A DNA stretch of 6,034 nucleotides from Segetibacter sp. (GTDB lineage: Bacteria; Bacteroidota; Bacteroidia; Chitinophagales; Chitinophagaceae). The stretch lies in NCBI GenBank assembly GCA_030146445.1, contig JASLBT010000257.1, positions 1 through 6,034 on the forward strand, in the 5' to 3' direction. Shown here piece by piece: positions 1-5,872 of this stretch. The translations under genes were made by a program, and so were the position numbers. The notes beneath the pieces were generated by a model, which was not told where the DNA came from, searched no databases, and saw nothing but the letters and a program-made list of their open reading frames with translations. The first letter of the stretch is position 1, and every line of letters begins with the position of its first letter.

Positions 1-361
1 GTACGTCTTCACCGTCTTCCACGTTGGCATAGTGGCCGGTGATCAGGATCCCTGCGTCGATACCGGTGTCGTATATCCGCTGCGTGAAATCCGCTTTGTC
101 TTCAATGTTGAGTCCAAAAGAGCCTGTGGCCACAATGGGGGCACGGCCTTTGACGTATCGCACAATATGCCGCGTCAGGTCGAGCCTTTAATCTTCACTT
201 ATGCTGTACCTTTCGCTGCTGAGGCACTTGGCGAAAAATCCATTTACACCAGCGTTAATTGAAAAAGCAACCAGCCTGGAAACTGCATCCAGGTCAACCT
301 TTGCTTTCAGGTTGAACGGGGTGATCATTACAGGAACAAATTTTTTATCAGGTAATTGCAT
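1..361 (-). pseudogene. DapA/NanA-family lyase, N-terminal part, interrupted by an in-frame TAA
   Basis: Reading from the ATG at 361-359 gives MQLPDKKFVPVMITPF, the typical first beta strand of the dihydrodipicolinate synthase / N-acetylneuraminate lyase family (class I, Schiff-base TIM barrels). The segment GVNGFFAKCLSSE (residues 38-50) sits where classical DapA has its GTTGE motif, so this belongs to a divergent subgroup rather than to true DapA. Codon 58 is TAA (188-190). The same frame continues without any shift for 62 more codons to the window edge with clear family sequence (GRAPIVATGSFG, then DAGILITGHYA). The stop occupies a position where GAA (Glu) would fit, so one base substitution explains it. 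The catalytic Tyr and Lys would lie beyond the window. It is the last gene seen on the strand, 99 bp after the FAH gene. The expected role is aldol cleavage or dehydration of a 2-keto-3-deoxy sugar acid. If the stop is real, only a 57-residue fragment is made. A sequencing error is the main alternative. Confidence 0.85.
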
Positions 362-375
362 AGAAGATCCTTTTA
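362..375 (-). promoter_or_regulatory. Ribosome binding site of the DapA-like gene
   Basis: On the minus strand, AAAAGGA (368-374) lies 6 bp before the ATG at 361-359. This is the clearest Shine-Dalgarno-like sequence in the window and it supports the chosen start. It also suggests the gene was translated independently of the FAH gene. The rest of the 99-bp gap (362-460) shows no convincing terminator or promoter. Confidence 0.5.
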
Positions 376-460
376 AGTAAGTAGTAAATAGCTACAACTA
401 AACGCATTTTCTGAAGGACAATTGCCGTTCCAATTTAACGCAAAGTTCTAGCAACGAACA

Positions 461-1297
461 TTATTCTACGATATTTACCAGCATTCCGATGCCGGTGATC
501 GAAATGGTGATTTCATCGCCTTGCTGCAAAGTAAATTCATTGCCGGGAACAACGCAGGTTCCGGTCATCAAATAACATCCGTTTTGAAACGACATTTCAC
601 GGTACAGGAATTCGACCAGCTCATCGTGACCCCGCTTCATTTGGTCAATCGTGGTATTGCCATCAAACATTTGTTCACCATTTCGGACAATCTGCATGCT
701 GATTTCGGTAGATGAGGGCAATGGTTGTTCCGGCACCACGACACATGGGCCAAGACTCGCTGATTTGTCGTACACCTTTGCCTGGGGGAGGTACAATGGG
801 TTCTCCCCTTCTATACTCCGGCTACTCATGTCGTTGCCTATGGTATAACCCACAACCTTGCCGACAGCATTTATAACCAGGGTTAATTCGGGTTCGGGAA
901 CATTCCAGGTGCTGTCTTTTCTGATGCGTACATAACCGCCGGTGGGTACCACCCTGCCAGCAGTGGATTTAAAAAACAACTCAGGCCGTTCCGCATCATA
1001 AACTTTGTCGTAGAAAGTTGCGCCACCGCTTTCCTGGCTTTCTTCCATACGGGCAACCTTACTGCGGAGGTAGGTCACTCCCGCTGCCCAAACTTCCTGT
1101 GTGCCTATTGGCGCAGCGAGCCTTTGTGTAGCAAACCACTCCTGATCTCCTGAGACCGAAAGCTTTTGTATTTCTTGCTGTAAAGCGGCAAACAGGTGAT
1201 CGCGGTTGATTAGGTTATCCCAGTCTGTTTCAGGAGAAGTGTAAAACTTGTCCTCATGTTCGATAATGATAGCAGTGCCGGTTTTATAAAGTTTCAT
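461..1297 (-). CDS. FAH-superfamily enzyme, similar to 2-keto-3-deoxy-D-arabinonate dehydratase
   Basis: This 278-residue protein has the fumarylacetoacetate hydrolase fold. A short N-terminal domain (about 1-65) is followed by the catalytic domain. Metal ligands of the family are visible as the ExE pair E135 and E137 in VPEPEL and D156 in GNDMSSR. The blocks FYDKVYDAERPELFFK (95-110) and ENPLYLPQAKVYDKSASLGP (165-184) resemble, from memory, the archaeal KdaD-type dehydratases of non-phosphorylative pentose oxidation more than fumarylacetoacetases. KdaD converts a 2-keto-3-deoxy-pentonate to 2-oxoglutarate semialdehyde; other relatives hydrolyse 2,4-diketo-3-deoxy sugar acids. Which reaction applies here is not visible. 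The protein is cytoplasmic, with no signal peptide. The DapA-like gene follows at 99 bp on the same strand, a pairing that fits sugar-acid catabolism. The gene lies 435 bp after the symporter, so it may have its own promoter. FAH superfamily membership is certain; the dehydratase reading is moderately supported. Confidence 0.9.
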   Translation of the reverse strand: MKLYKTGTAIIIEHEDKFYTSPETDWDNLINRDHLFAALQQEIQKLSVSGDQEWFATQRLAAPIGTQEVWAAGVTYLRSKVARMEESQESGGATFYDKVYDAERPELFFKSTAGRVVPTGGYVRIRKDSTWNVPEPELTLVINAVGKVVGYTIGNDMSSRSIEGENPLYLPQAKVYDKSASLGPCVVVPEQPLPSSTEISMQIVRNGEQMFDGNTTIDQMKRGHDELVEFLYREMSFQNGCYLMTGTCVVPGNEFTLQQGDEITISITGIGMLVNIVE

Positions 1298-1461
1298 AAG
1301 GCTTGAAAGTTAAGGCATAATCAGCAGCAGAAAATCAGATCCTTTTAGTAGTTGAATACATAAAAAGCATTGGCTAATCAGGTTTGCAGACTCAAGCTCA
1401 ACTATGAGATTCCAGTACAAGAGTGCGACCCGCCAATGAGTTGGGGGCAAGCTGCAAGGAT

Positions 1462-1487
1462 GCCGGGCAGGATTGCTGGCGCCCGGC
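1462..1487. repeat. G+C-rich inverted repeat (hairpin)
   Basis: The arms GCCGGGC (1462-1468) and GCCCGGC (1481-1487) are perfect 7-bp complements around a 12-base loop. No T-tract follows on either strand, so it does not look like an intrinsic terminator. It may be part of a degenerate repeat. Confidence 0.5.
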
Positions 1488-1513
1488 CCAAAAGAATCCC
1501 CGTAGGAAATAAC

Positions 1514-1525
1514 TATTCTTCTATC
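1514..1525. repeat. Target-site duplication, left copy
   Basis: TATTCTTCTATC is repeated exactly, in the same orientation, at 1687-1698. The two copies directly abut the outer ends of the terminal inverted repeats, as expected of a target duplication made on insertion. Confidence 0.8.
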
Positions 1526-1686
1526 AATGTCGTTTAGTTAAGCAGATTTTTTTTTGGACCCAACCTTAGTATTTCTATCGGGCACCGTTGCGTCGCACTC
1601 CGGTCCGACTGGCGCGGCCGGGCGGGCGTGTACCGCAGTTTCGTTGCGCAGCAATGGATACCATCTAAGCTTAACTAAACGGCATT
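1526..1686. mobile_element. 161-bp MITE-like element with terminal inverted repeats
   Basis: The left end AATGTCGTTTAGTTAAGC (1526-1543) and the right end GCTTAACTAAACGGCATT (1669-1686) are 18-bp inverted repeats that match at 17 positions. Both ends are directly flanked by the perfect 12-bp direct repeat TATTCTTCTATC. The interior is non-coding, with a T-tract at 1547-1555 and a very G+C-rich core around 1580-1630. It has no transposase and would be moved in trans. A 12-bp target duplication is long; among insertion sequences the IS4 family is known for duplications of about this length, so an IS4-type parent is a reasonable guess. The element separates the symporter from the FAH gene and could affect read-through between them. 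The structure is seen directly; the family is inferred. Confidence 0.8.
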
Positions 1687-1698
1687 TATTCTTCTATC
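1687..1698. repeat. Target-site duplication, right copy
   Basis: This is an exact copy of the 12 bases at 1514-1525, immediately outside the right terminal inverted repeat. It lies 34 bp beyond the symporter stop codon, so the insertion is in the 3' flank and spares the coding sequence. Confidence 0.8.
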
Positions 1699-1732
1699 TT
1701 AATTATGCCTGAAGCGAGTATTGCAACTGTCG

Positions 1733-3331
1733 TTATCGTTCAACCGTAGGCACCGGTTCCTCAGCTGGCAAGGTCAATTTGACCTTTCTTTTTGCCGCTG
1801 TTAACAGCAGGCCTGCCAGGAAAATGGTGAGTGTACCCACGATAATAACCATGCTCTTATGCATTGGGTTACGGAGAAACGCATATTGATCAGGCAGGTA
1901 AACCGAAAAGGTCATCCATAAAATGACCACGATGCCGATGGCCGTTGCGGTAAATGCTTCATGGCTTTTGGTTTGCCGGCTGATGATTCCCAATAGAAAC
2001 AAACCCAACATACCGCCCGCAAAGATGCCCGACAGTTCCCACCAGATATCGAGCAGGCTTTTGATACCGATCATGGCAATGCCGGTCGCCAAACCCAGTA
2101 AACCAAATACCACTGTGGCCGCGTGCAACGTATACAACTGGCCCTTCTCGCCCATGTGTGGCCTGAAGTACCGTTTATAGATGTCCATTGTAAACACGGT
2201 TGCTGATGAATTCATGCCGGAACTGATGGTGCTCATAGCAGCCGAAAGTATGGCAGACACGATCAGCCCTACGAGGCCGGTCGGTATTTTGGTAACCATG
2301 AAGTGGGGCATCACTTTATCGCCATAATCAGCGGGTGTTAATGATGCAGCCATTCCCGAAACCTGACTTGCTGTTGCCCCGCTCCCCAGCCTCTCCCCCG
2401 CAACATTGAGCTTTACGGTTTCAATCATTTCGGGATGGACCTGGTAGTAGGCAAATAAACTCGCGCCAATGATAAAGAATAAGAGCGAGGCGGGCACATA
2501 CAGGGCCACGCACAACCAAATGGACCGTGATGCCTGTTTCGATGATGTAGCCGTATGGTACCGCTGCACATAATTTTGGTCCATACCAAAATTATTCAGG
2601 TTGATAAAAAAGCCATAGAACAGTACCACCCAAAAGGTTGATTGGGTTAGATCGGGACTTAGACTTCCGAGGCTGAATTTCTGTTGCTGCATACCAATGT
2701 CGATGATCCCGGAAACGCCGCCAGGCATCTCTGAAACGATGAGGTACAAAATGAGCAGCGCGCCCAGTGTTTTGATAATTCCCTGTACAACCTCCGTCCA
2801 GATCACCGCCTCCATTCCGCCCATAACGGTGTACAGGATAATGCAAACCCCCATCACAATCATGATGGTTGCCATAGGGTAACCCAGCAATGCCTGCAGG
2901 CTAAGGGCTATACCAAAAAAGATGGAGCCCATTCGCGCCAGTTGCGTCAGCAGAAAGCAGACTACCGTGTAGGTTCTAGCCCATGGACCGAAACGGTTTT
3001 CGAGGTGGGTATATGCAGATATCTCACCGGTATGCCGGTAAAAAGGCACAAAATATTTTGACGCTATCCAGGCGGCAAACGGCATGGAAATGCTGAAGAC
3101 AAAAGCGTTCCAGTTTGAGCCAAAGGCTTTGCCCGGAACACCTAAAAAAGTGTTGCTGCTCAGAAATGTTGCATATATCGACATACCGATTGCCCAGCCG
3201 GGAATGGAACCGGACGCCTTGGTAAATTGGTCGGTATTGCGGTTTTTGCGCGAAAAATAATAACCCACGAACACCATCGCCAAAAGGTAGATGATGATAA
3301 TGGAGAGATCGAAGATGGGCAGATTTTTCAT
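1733..3331 (-). CDS. Sodium:solute symporter (SSS family)
   Basis: This 532-residue integral membrane protein of the LeuT fold has about 13 to 14 hydrophobic segments, starting at residues 8-25. It should couple Na+ influx to uptake of a sugar, sugar acid or similar solute across the inner membrane. The first SSS signature is visible as YTVMGGMEA (167-175). The segment SAAMSTISSGMNSSATVF (363-380) corresponds to the conserved Na2-site helix of SSS proteins, with A364, S367 and T368 matching the A-x-x-S-[ST] pattern, so sodium coupling is likely intact. The C-terminal tail after about 513 is charged and cytoplasmic or short. The start is 24 bp after the stop of the sialidase-like gene, so the two are very probably co-transcribed and the symporter probably imports what the secreted protein releases. 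Sialic acid transporters (SiaT) belong to this family, but so do carriers for many other solutes; the substrate is unassigned. Confidence 0.93.
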   Translation of the reverse strand: MKNLPIFDLSIIIIYLLAMVFVGYYFSRKNRNTDQFTKASGSIPGWAIGMSIYATFLSSNTFLGVPGKAFGSNWNAFVFSISMPFAAWIASKYFVPFYRHTGEISAYTHLENRFGPWARTYTVVCFLLTQLARMGSIFFGIALSLQALLGYPMATIMIVMGVCIILYTVMGGMEAVIWTEVVQGIIKTLGALLILYLIVSEMPGGVSGIIDIGMQQQKFSLGSLSPDLTQSTFWVVLFYGFFINLNNFGMDQNYVQRYHTATSSKQASRSIWLCVALYVPASLLFFIIGASLFAYYQVHPEMIETVKLNVAGERLGSGATASQVSGMAASLTPADYGDKVMPHFMVTKIPTGLVGLIVSAILSAAMSTISSGMNSSATVFTMDIYKRYFRPHMGEKGQLYTLHAATVVFGLLGLATGIAMIGIKSLLDIWWELSGIFAGGMLGLFLLGIISRQTKSHEAFTATAIGIVVILWMTFSVYLPDQYAFLRNPMHKSMVIIVGTLTIFLAGLLLTAAKRKVKLTLPAEEPVPTVER

Positions 3332-3355
3332 GGGCAGTTTTCGTCGGAAAGAAAG

Positions 3356-4483
3356 CTATTGCTCGTTGGTAACCTCACCCGCTTTGGGCGCTTTATACCC
3401 GGGTAGTTCGGGCCATTTGCCATTAACAATCGGGATCATTTTCAATTTTGACGGGTCAATCTTTGCATACCTGATCTTTTTTCGACGCCAGGTATAAGCC
3501 ACGTGCACCATACCGTCTTTCGTCTGGATGACAGCAGGGTACGAATACTGGCTGATCGGCGAGTCTTCGAGCAATGCCGCTGCGAACCAGTTTTTACCAT
3601 CTTTTGATACGGCGACGTGTAAAGGTGTACGTGCACCTTTGGGCTCCTCACCAGGCGCGAGCACATGATTATACACGAGCAGGTGCCTGCCATCTTTTAA
3701 GGTAACGCCATCAAAACCGGAGGCGTTGTTTGGAAGCGACGATTTCGCAACCGGTGACCACGTTTCTCCTTTGTCCCTGGACCACGACTCAAGTATTGCC
3801 CGGTTGCGACTGCGTGCAAATATTTGCAAACTGCCGTCCTTATGAACAAATATCGTTGGCTGGATGGCATTAAATTCTTTACCATTGATGGGCCCTACTT
3901 TCCGCCACGTTTTTCCAAAATCATCTGAAATCTCGAAATGCAGTTTGCCACCGGAGCCTTCGGTGCTGGAAGGTGAAATCAACCTCTTGCCCACGAGCAC
4001 GGGTTTGTTTTTTACCGGGCCAATAATATCTTCCGGTAAGGCTTTCGGCTTCGACCAGGTGATGCCTGCATCTTTCGACGACATCATCCAGCCTTTCCAT
4101 TCCGATGGCTTTGGACCGATCTTGTAAAACAATAATAACTCGCCATTTGGCACCTGGTACAATACCGGGTTCCATGTGGGATATCGAAGGGTATCGTTTT
4201 GAATGCCGTTTGCAACCGAAACAGGTGCTGTCCATCTGCCGTTTACCCGGCGGCTAAGCCGTATCTCTACGTCGGGGTTGCGCTCTTTTGTTCCACCAAA
4301 CCACGCGGCCACCAAACCTTTCGGTGTTTCTTCAATAGTGGCGCTATGGCTCTCAGGAAACGAGGCTGTGTCGAAAATGAACTCCTGCGCTACGATGCCT
4401 TGCTGCCACAGTTTAAGCTGGGCAAACGCTCCCGGCGCAGCAATGCAGGCGAGGAACAACATCAATACTGATTTTCTAATCAT
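3356..4483 (-). CDS. Secreted sialidase-like BNR/Asp-box beta-propeller protein
   Basis: This 375-residue protein has a signal peptide (MIRKSVLMLFLACIAAPGAFA, cut before Q22), so it acts in the periplasm or on the surface. Asp boxes of the S-x-D-x-G-x-T-W type lie at 136-143, 186-193 and 235-242, with a degenerate one at 293-299, as in six-bladed sialidase propellers. It belongs to the widespread BNR_2-like group with the blocks AAWFGGTKE (59-67), WNPVLYQ (104-110), KNKPV (158-162), IQPTIF (207-212), LVYN (269-272) and AVIQTKDGMVHVAYTWRR (316-333). True GH33 sialidases have an FRIP motif near the N-terminus that supplies a substrate-carboxylate arginine; here the corresponding place reads SFPESHSAT (41-49), so classical sialidase activity is doubtful. 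Database entries often call this group exo-alpha-sialidase, but its substrate is unknown to me. The symporter gene follows at 24 bp. A glycan from pectin is plausible from the neighbouring rhamnosidase. Confidence 0.85.
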   Translation of the reverse strand: MIRKSVLMLFLACIAAPGAFAQLKLWQQGIVAQEFIFDTASFPESHSATIEETPKGLVAAWFGGTKERNPDVEIRLSRRVNGRWTAPVSVANGIQNDTLRYPTWNPVLYQVPNGELLLFYKIGPKPSEWKGWMMSSKDAGITWSKPKALPEDIIGPVKNKPVLVGKRLISPSSTEGSGGKLHFEISDDFGKTWRKVGPINGKEFNAIQPTIFVHKDGSLQIFARSRNRAILESWSRDKGETWSPVAKSSLPNNASGFDGVTLKDGRHLLVYNHVLAPGEEPKGARTPLHVAVSKDGKNWFAAALLEDSPISQYSYPAVIQTKDGMVHVAYTWRRKKIRYAKIDPSKLKMIPIVNGKWPELPGYKAPKAGEVTNEQ

Positions 4484-4501
4484 ACCTTTTATATTTTTTT
4501 T

Positions 4502-4633
4502 GGCGCACTTAAACCGGCGACCGTAATTGCCGAAATTTGTTTGTTCCCGAAAGTGAAGGATCTGTTGAAACCCCTGGTACCAGATGAAAATGTTGCAGCC
4601 ATCGAACTCTACAACAGCAAAAGTTTACAATAA
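4502..4633 (+). pseudogene. Possible C-terminal remnant of an unidentified gene
   Basis: This is an open stretch on the opposite strand to all other genes, ending at TAA (4631-4633). It encodes 43 residues that look protein-like, including PKVKDLLKPLVPDENVAAIE followed by LYNSKSLQ. Codons show a genuine coding character (GAT, GAA, GTT, GCA, GCC, ATC, GAA, CTC, TAC, AAC). The frame has no ATG before an in-frame stop at 4469-4471, so it cannot be a complete gene as it stands. It fills most of the 171-bp gap between the DUF3826 gene and the sialidase-like gene. I do not recognise the family. It may be the tail of a gene lost by rearrangement, or chance. Confidence 0.35.
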
Positions 4634-4654
4634 GACTATCTTCCGTATTTCAGA

Positions 4655-5368
4655 TTATTGAGCGGGTTTTGCAGCAGCTGCAGCAGCGGCTTTCCTGGCC
4701 TTTACAGCGTCGGTGTATTCCTTGTACATCTGGCGCCAATTGCGTCCGTTGTTGTTAAGGTATTGCTCCGACTTTGTTTTGTAGATCTCAAATATTGCGG
4801 AGATCTGGGTCATGTTTTTATAATCGACAGCTTGTTCGCGTGCCTGCTTTAAGTAAGCTAAAATAGTGGACTCTTCTTTCTCCGTTAGGTTGGGAACGAT
4901 GGATTTGTAACCATTCATCGTAAACGCCACTTTACCTATGGTGTACTTGTCGAGCACAAGTTCTACCTGTTGCTCGGTGAGGTCTTTTTTAAGTCCGGCC
5001 ATCAGGTTTTCGTGCACCGATTTCGGCATTGCTGAATTGGCAATGACCTGGCGGTCGAGGTCGCTGAGCTTATTACCGGTTACGGGATTGATGCCTGCCG
5101 GTACGGTTGATGGCGGATGTTCGTTGTGCCAGTCGCGGATGGTTTTTAGATGAGTGGCAACAACTGTCTTCAACCGGGCTTCTTTTGCAGGATCGTTCAG
5201 GTTTAGCGAGCTGATCCATTCGGCAGCTTTCTTATCTTGGTCTTCGTTGGACTTTGTTTTATTGTCGGTAGCTACTGCAGTGGTGGCAGTTTGCGCCTGG
5301 CTGTACCCGGAAAAGGAAAACAGCAGGCCGCTAAAGATTGCAGCACTAATGATGTTTGATTTCTTCAT
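4655..5368 (-). CDS. Secreted DUF3826 protein
   Basis: This 237-residue protein begins with a signal peptide (MKKSNIISAAIFSGLLFSFSGYSQA, cleavage near residue 26), followed by a Thr/Ala/Lys-rich linker to about 45. The DUF3826 domain follows, about 46-222, mostly alpha-helical. Conserved-looking stretches are RDWHNEHP (78-85), KYTIGKVAFTMNGY (141-154) and FEIYKTKSEQYLNNNGRNW (193-211). The protein ends in an Ala-rich tail (KAAAAAAAKPAQ) coded by GCN repeats. The domain has no known enzymatic role to my knowledge; it is found in Bacteroidetes, often in clusters that degrade pectin or rhamnogalacturonan, which fits the GH78 gene upstream. It is probably periplasmic. The start codon is preceded by only 12 bases before a degenerate repeat block, with an A-rich sequence (AAAATAAAATC) rather than a Shine-Dalgarno sequence. 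The family call rests on memory of the sequence pattern. Confidence 0.8.
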   Translation of the reverse strand: MKKSNIISAAIFSGLLFSFSGYSQAQTATTAVATDNKTKSNEDQDKKAAEWISSLNLNDPAKEARLKTVVATHLKTIRDWHNEHPPSTVPAGINPVTGNKLSDLDRQVIANSAMPKSVHENLMAGLKKDLTEQQVELVLDKYTIGKVAFTMNGYKSIVPNLTEKEESTILAYLKQAREQAVDYKNMTQISAIFEIYKTKSEQYLNNNGRNWRQMYKEYTDAVKARKAAAAAAAKPAQ

Positions 5369-5380
5369 GATTTTATTTTC

Positions 5381-5450
5381 GATTAGCGAATTTCGGATGA
5401 CGGATTTGCGGATGACGGATTAGCGGATTAGCGAATTACGGATTGATTAG
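5381..5450. repeat. CGGATTA/CGGATGA degenerate repeat block 1
   Basis: Seven to eight variants of the core CGGATTA, CGGATGA or CGAATTA occur with spacings of mostly 8 to 10 bases. The block begins 13 bp from the DUF3826 start codon. Confidence 0.8.
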
Positions 5451-5543
5451 TACTATTTTCCAACTTGATCATCGAAGCGAATTTTTTATTATTGGACTCT
5501 TACTTTCGACTTAATTCACCGCAAAACACAGAAACAATCAATC

Positions 5544-5590
5544 GACGGATTACGAATTAGCGGATTGCGGATTAGCGGATTGCGGATTGA
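5544..5590. repeat. CGGATTA/CGGATTG degenerate repeat block 2
   Basis: Successive CGGATTA, CGAATTA, CGGATTG, CGGATTA and CGGATTG cores run directly into the first copy of the CTGCTATGATCCGGTTCC sequence. Confidence 0.8.
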
Positions 5591-5623
5591 TAACTGCTAT
5601 GATCCGGTTCCGGCACGGCCCAC
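5589..5623. repeat. ATGATCCGGTTCC repeat, copy 1
   Basis: It shares CTGCTATGATCCGGTTCC followed by a GCACGGC segment with 5802-5840. The second copy carries three extra bases after GGTTCC. Confidence 0.8.
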
Positions 5624-5646
5624 TTTTACTTTTGACTTTTTACTTT

Positions 5647-5683
5647 AACCGCAGAGAACGAGAGAAGCGGAGTTCACGCAGAG
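5647..5683. repeat. 37-bp direct repeat, copy 1
   Basis: It matches 5723-5759 at 36 of 37 positions (one G/A difference near the end). It begins AACCGCAGAGAACGAGAG. A shorter, more diverged relative starts near 5518. Confidence 0.85.
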
Positions 5684-5691
5684 GCTGCTTT

Positions 5692-5719
5692 TACATTTTG
5701 CATTTTACATTTTGCATTT
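5692..5719. repeat. 14-bp tandem repeat, two copies
   Basis: TACATTTTGCATTT occurs twice in tandem without mismatch, between the two copies of the 37-bp repeat. Confidence 0.8.
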
Positions 5720-5722
5720 TTA

Positions 5723-5759
5723 AACCGCAGAGAACGAGAGAAGCGGAGTTCACACAGAG
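5723..5759. repeat. 37-bp direct repeat, copy 2
   Basis: Second copy of the 5647-5683 sequence with one mismatch, 39 bp after the end of the first. Confidence 0.85.
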
Positions 5760-5768
5760 CGAAATCCA

Positions 5769-5802
5769 ATTAGCGGATTACGGATTAGCGGATTGCGGAT
5801 GG
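5769..5802. repeat. CGGATTA/CGGATTG degenerate repeat block 3
   Basis: Cores CGGATTA, CGGATTA, CGGATTG and CGGATGG lead into the second copy of the CTGCTATGATCCGGTTCC sequence, the same order as at 5544-5623. Confidence 0.8.
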
Positions 5803-5840
5803 ATGACTGCTATGATCCGGTTCCCGGGCACGGCTCCCAT
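5802..5840. repeat. ATGATCCGGTTCC repeat, copy 2
   Basis: Second copy of the 5589-5623 sequence; a GGG insertion creates a CCCGGG palindrome. It lies 33 bp from the stop of the rhamnosidase gene. Confidence 0.8.
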
Positions 5841-5872
5841 TCTTAAATTTTGAATTTTGACTTTTGCATTCT

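Larger units (their letters stand above)
1298..1525. other. Intergenic DNA between the FAH gene and the MITE-like element
   Basis: No gene is supported here. A G+C-rich hairpin sits at 1462-1487. On the minus strand AAAAGGATCT occurs at 1338-1347, matching the sequence just before the DapA-like start. However, it is about 40 bp away from the FAH ATG, too far to act as its ribosome binding site. I could not recognise a Bacteroidetes-type promoter (TTTG with TAnnTTTG) with confidence. Confidence 0.4.
5369..5872. repeat. 504-bp repeat-rich intergenic region
   Basis: No gene is supported. The region consists of three blocks of degenerate CGGATTA/CGGATTG repeats (5381-5450, 5544-5590, 5769-5802), two copies of a 37-bp sequence (5647-5683, 5723-5759), two copies of a sequence containing CTGCTATGATCCGGTTCC (5589-5623, 5802-5840), and short T-rich direct repeats (5692-5719). 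The order of modules suggests a duplicated composite unit. It separates the rhamnosidase gene from the DUF3826 gene and would form the 5' leader of the latter if they are co-transcribed. Confidence 0.85.

Noticed and set aside
32..262. Open frame of 76 codons on the plus strand
   Set aside because: It runs antisense to the well-supported DapA-like frame, and its translation has no recognisable family features.
1..361. Programmed recoding (stop-codon read-through) at codon 58
   Set aside because: The stop is TAA, the strongest stop codon, with no evident downstream recoding structure; mutation or sequencing error is simpler.
391..409. Solo terminal repeat of the MITE-like element upstream of the DapA-like gene
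   Set aside because: GCTACAACTAAACGCATTT resembles the right end but needs gaps and mismatches, and no partner end or target duplication was found; chance is likely.
1462..1487. Intrinsic terminator
   Set aside because: The hairpin is good, but no T-tract follows on either strand; the T-run at 1547-1555 is too far away and belongs to the MITE-like element.
4203..4526. Open frames of about 90 to 107 codons on the plus strand
   Set aside because: They are antisense to the signal peptide and first part of the sialidase-like gene, whose product is far more convincing.
5381..5802. CRISPR-like array
   Set aside because: The repeat core is only about 7 to 8 bases, degenerate, with no uniform spacers and no cas gene in the window.
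5822..5840. Terminator of the rhamnosidase gene
   Set aside because: The CCCGGG-centred palindrome is short, belongs to a duplicated repeat, and lacks a following T-tract on the minus strand.
5587..5853. Open frame of 88 codons on the plus strand within the repeat region
   Set aside because: It is built almost entirely of the repeat modules, with low-complexity translation; no start signal or family is seen.
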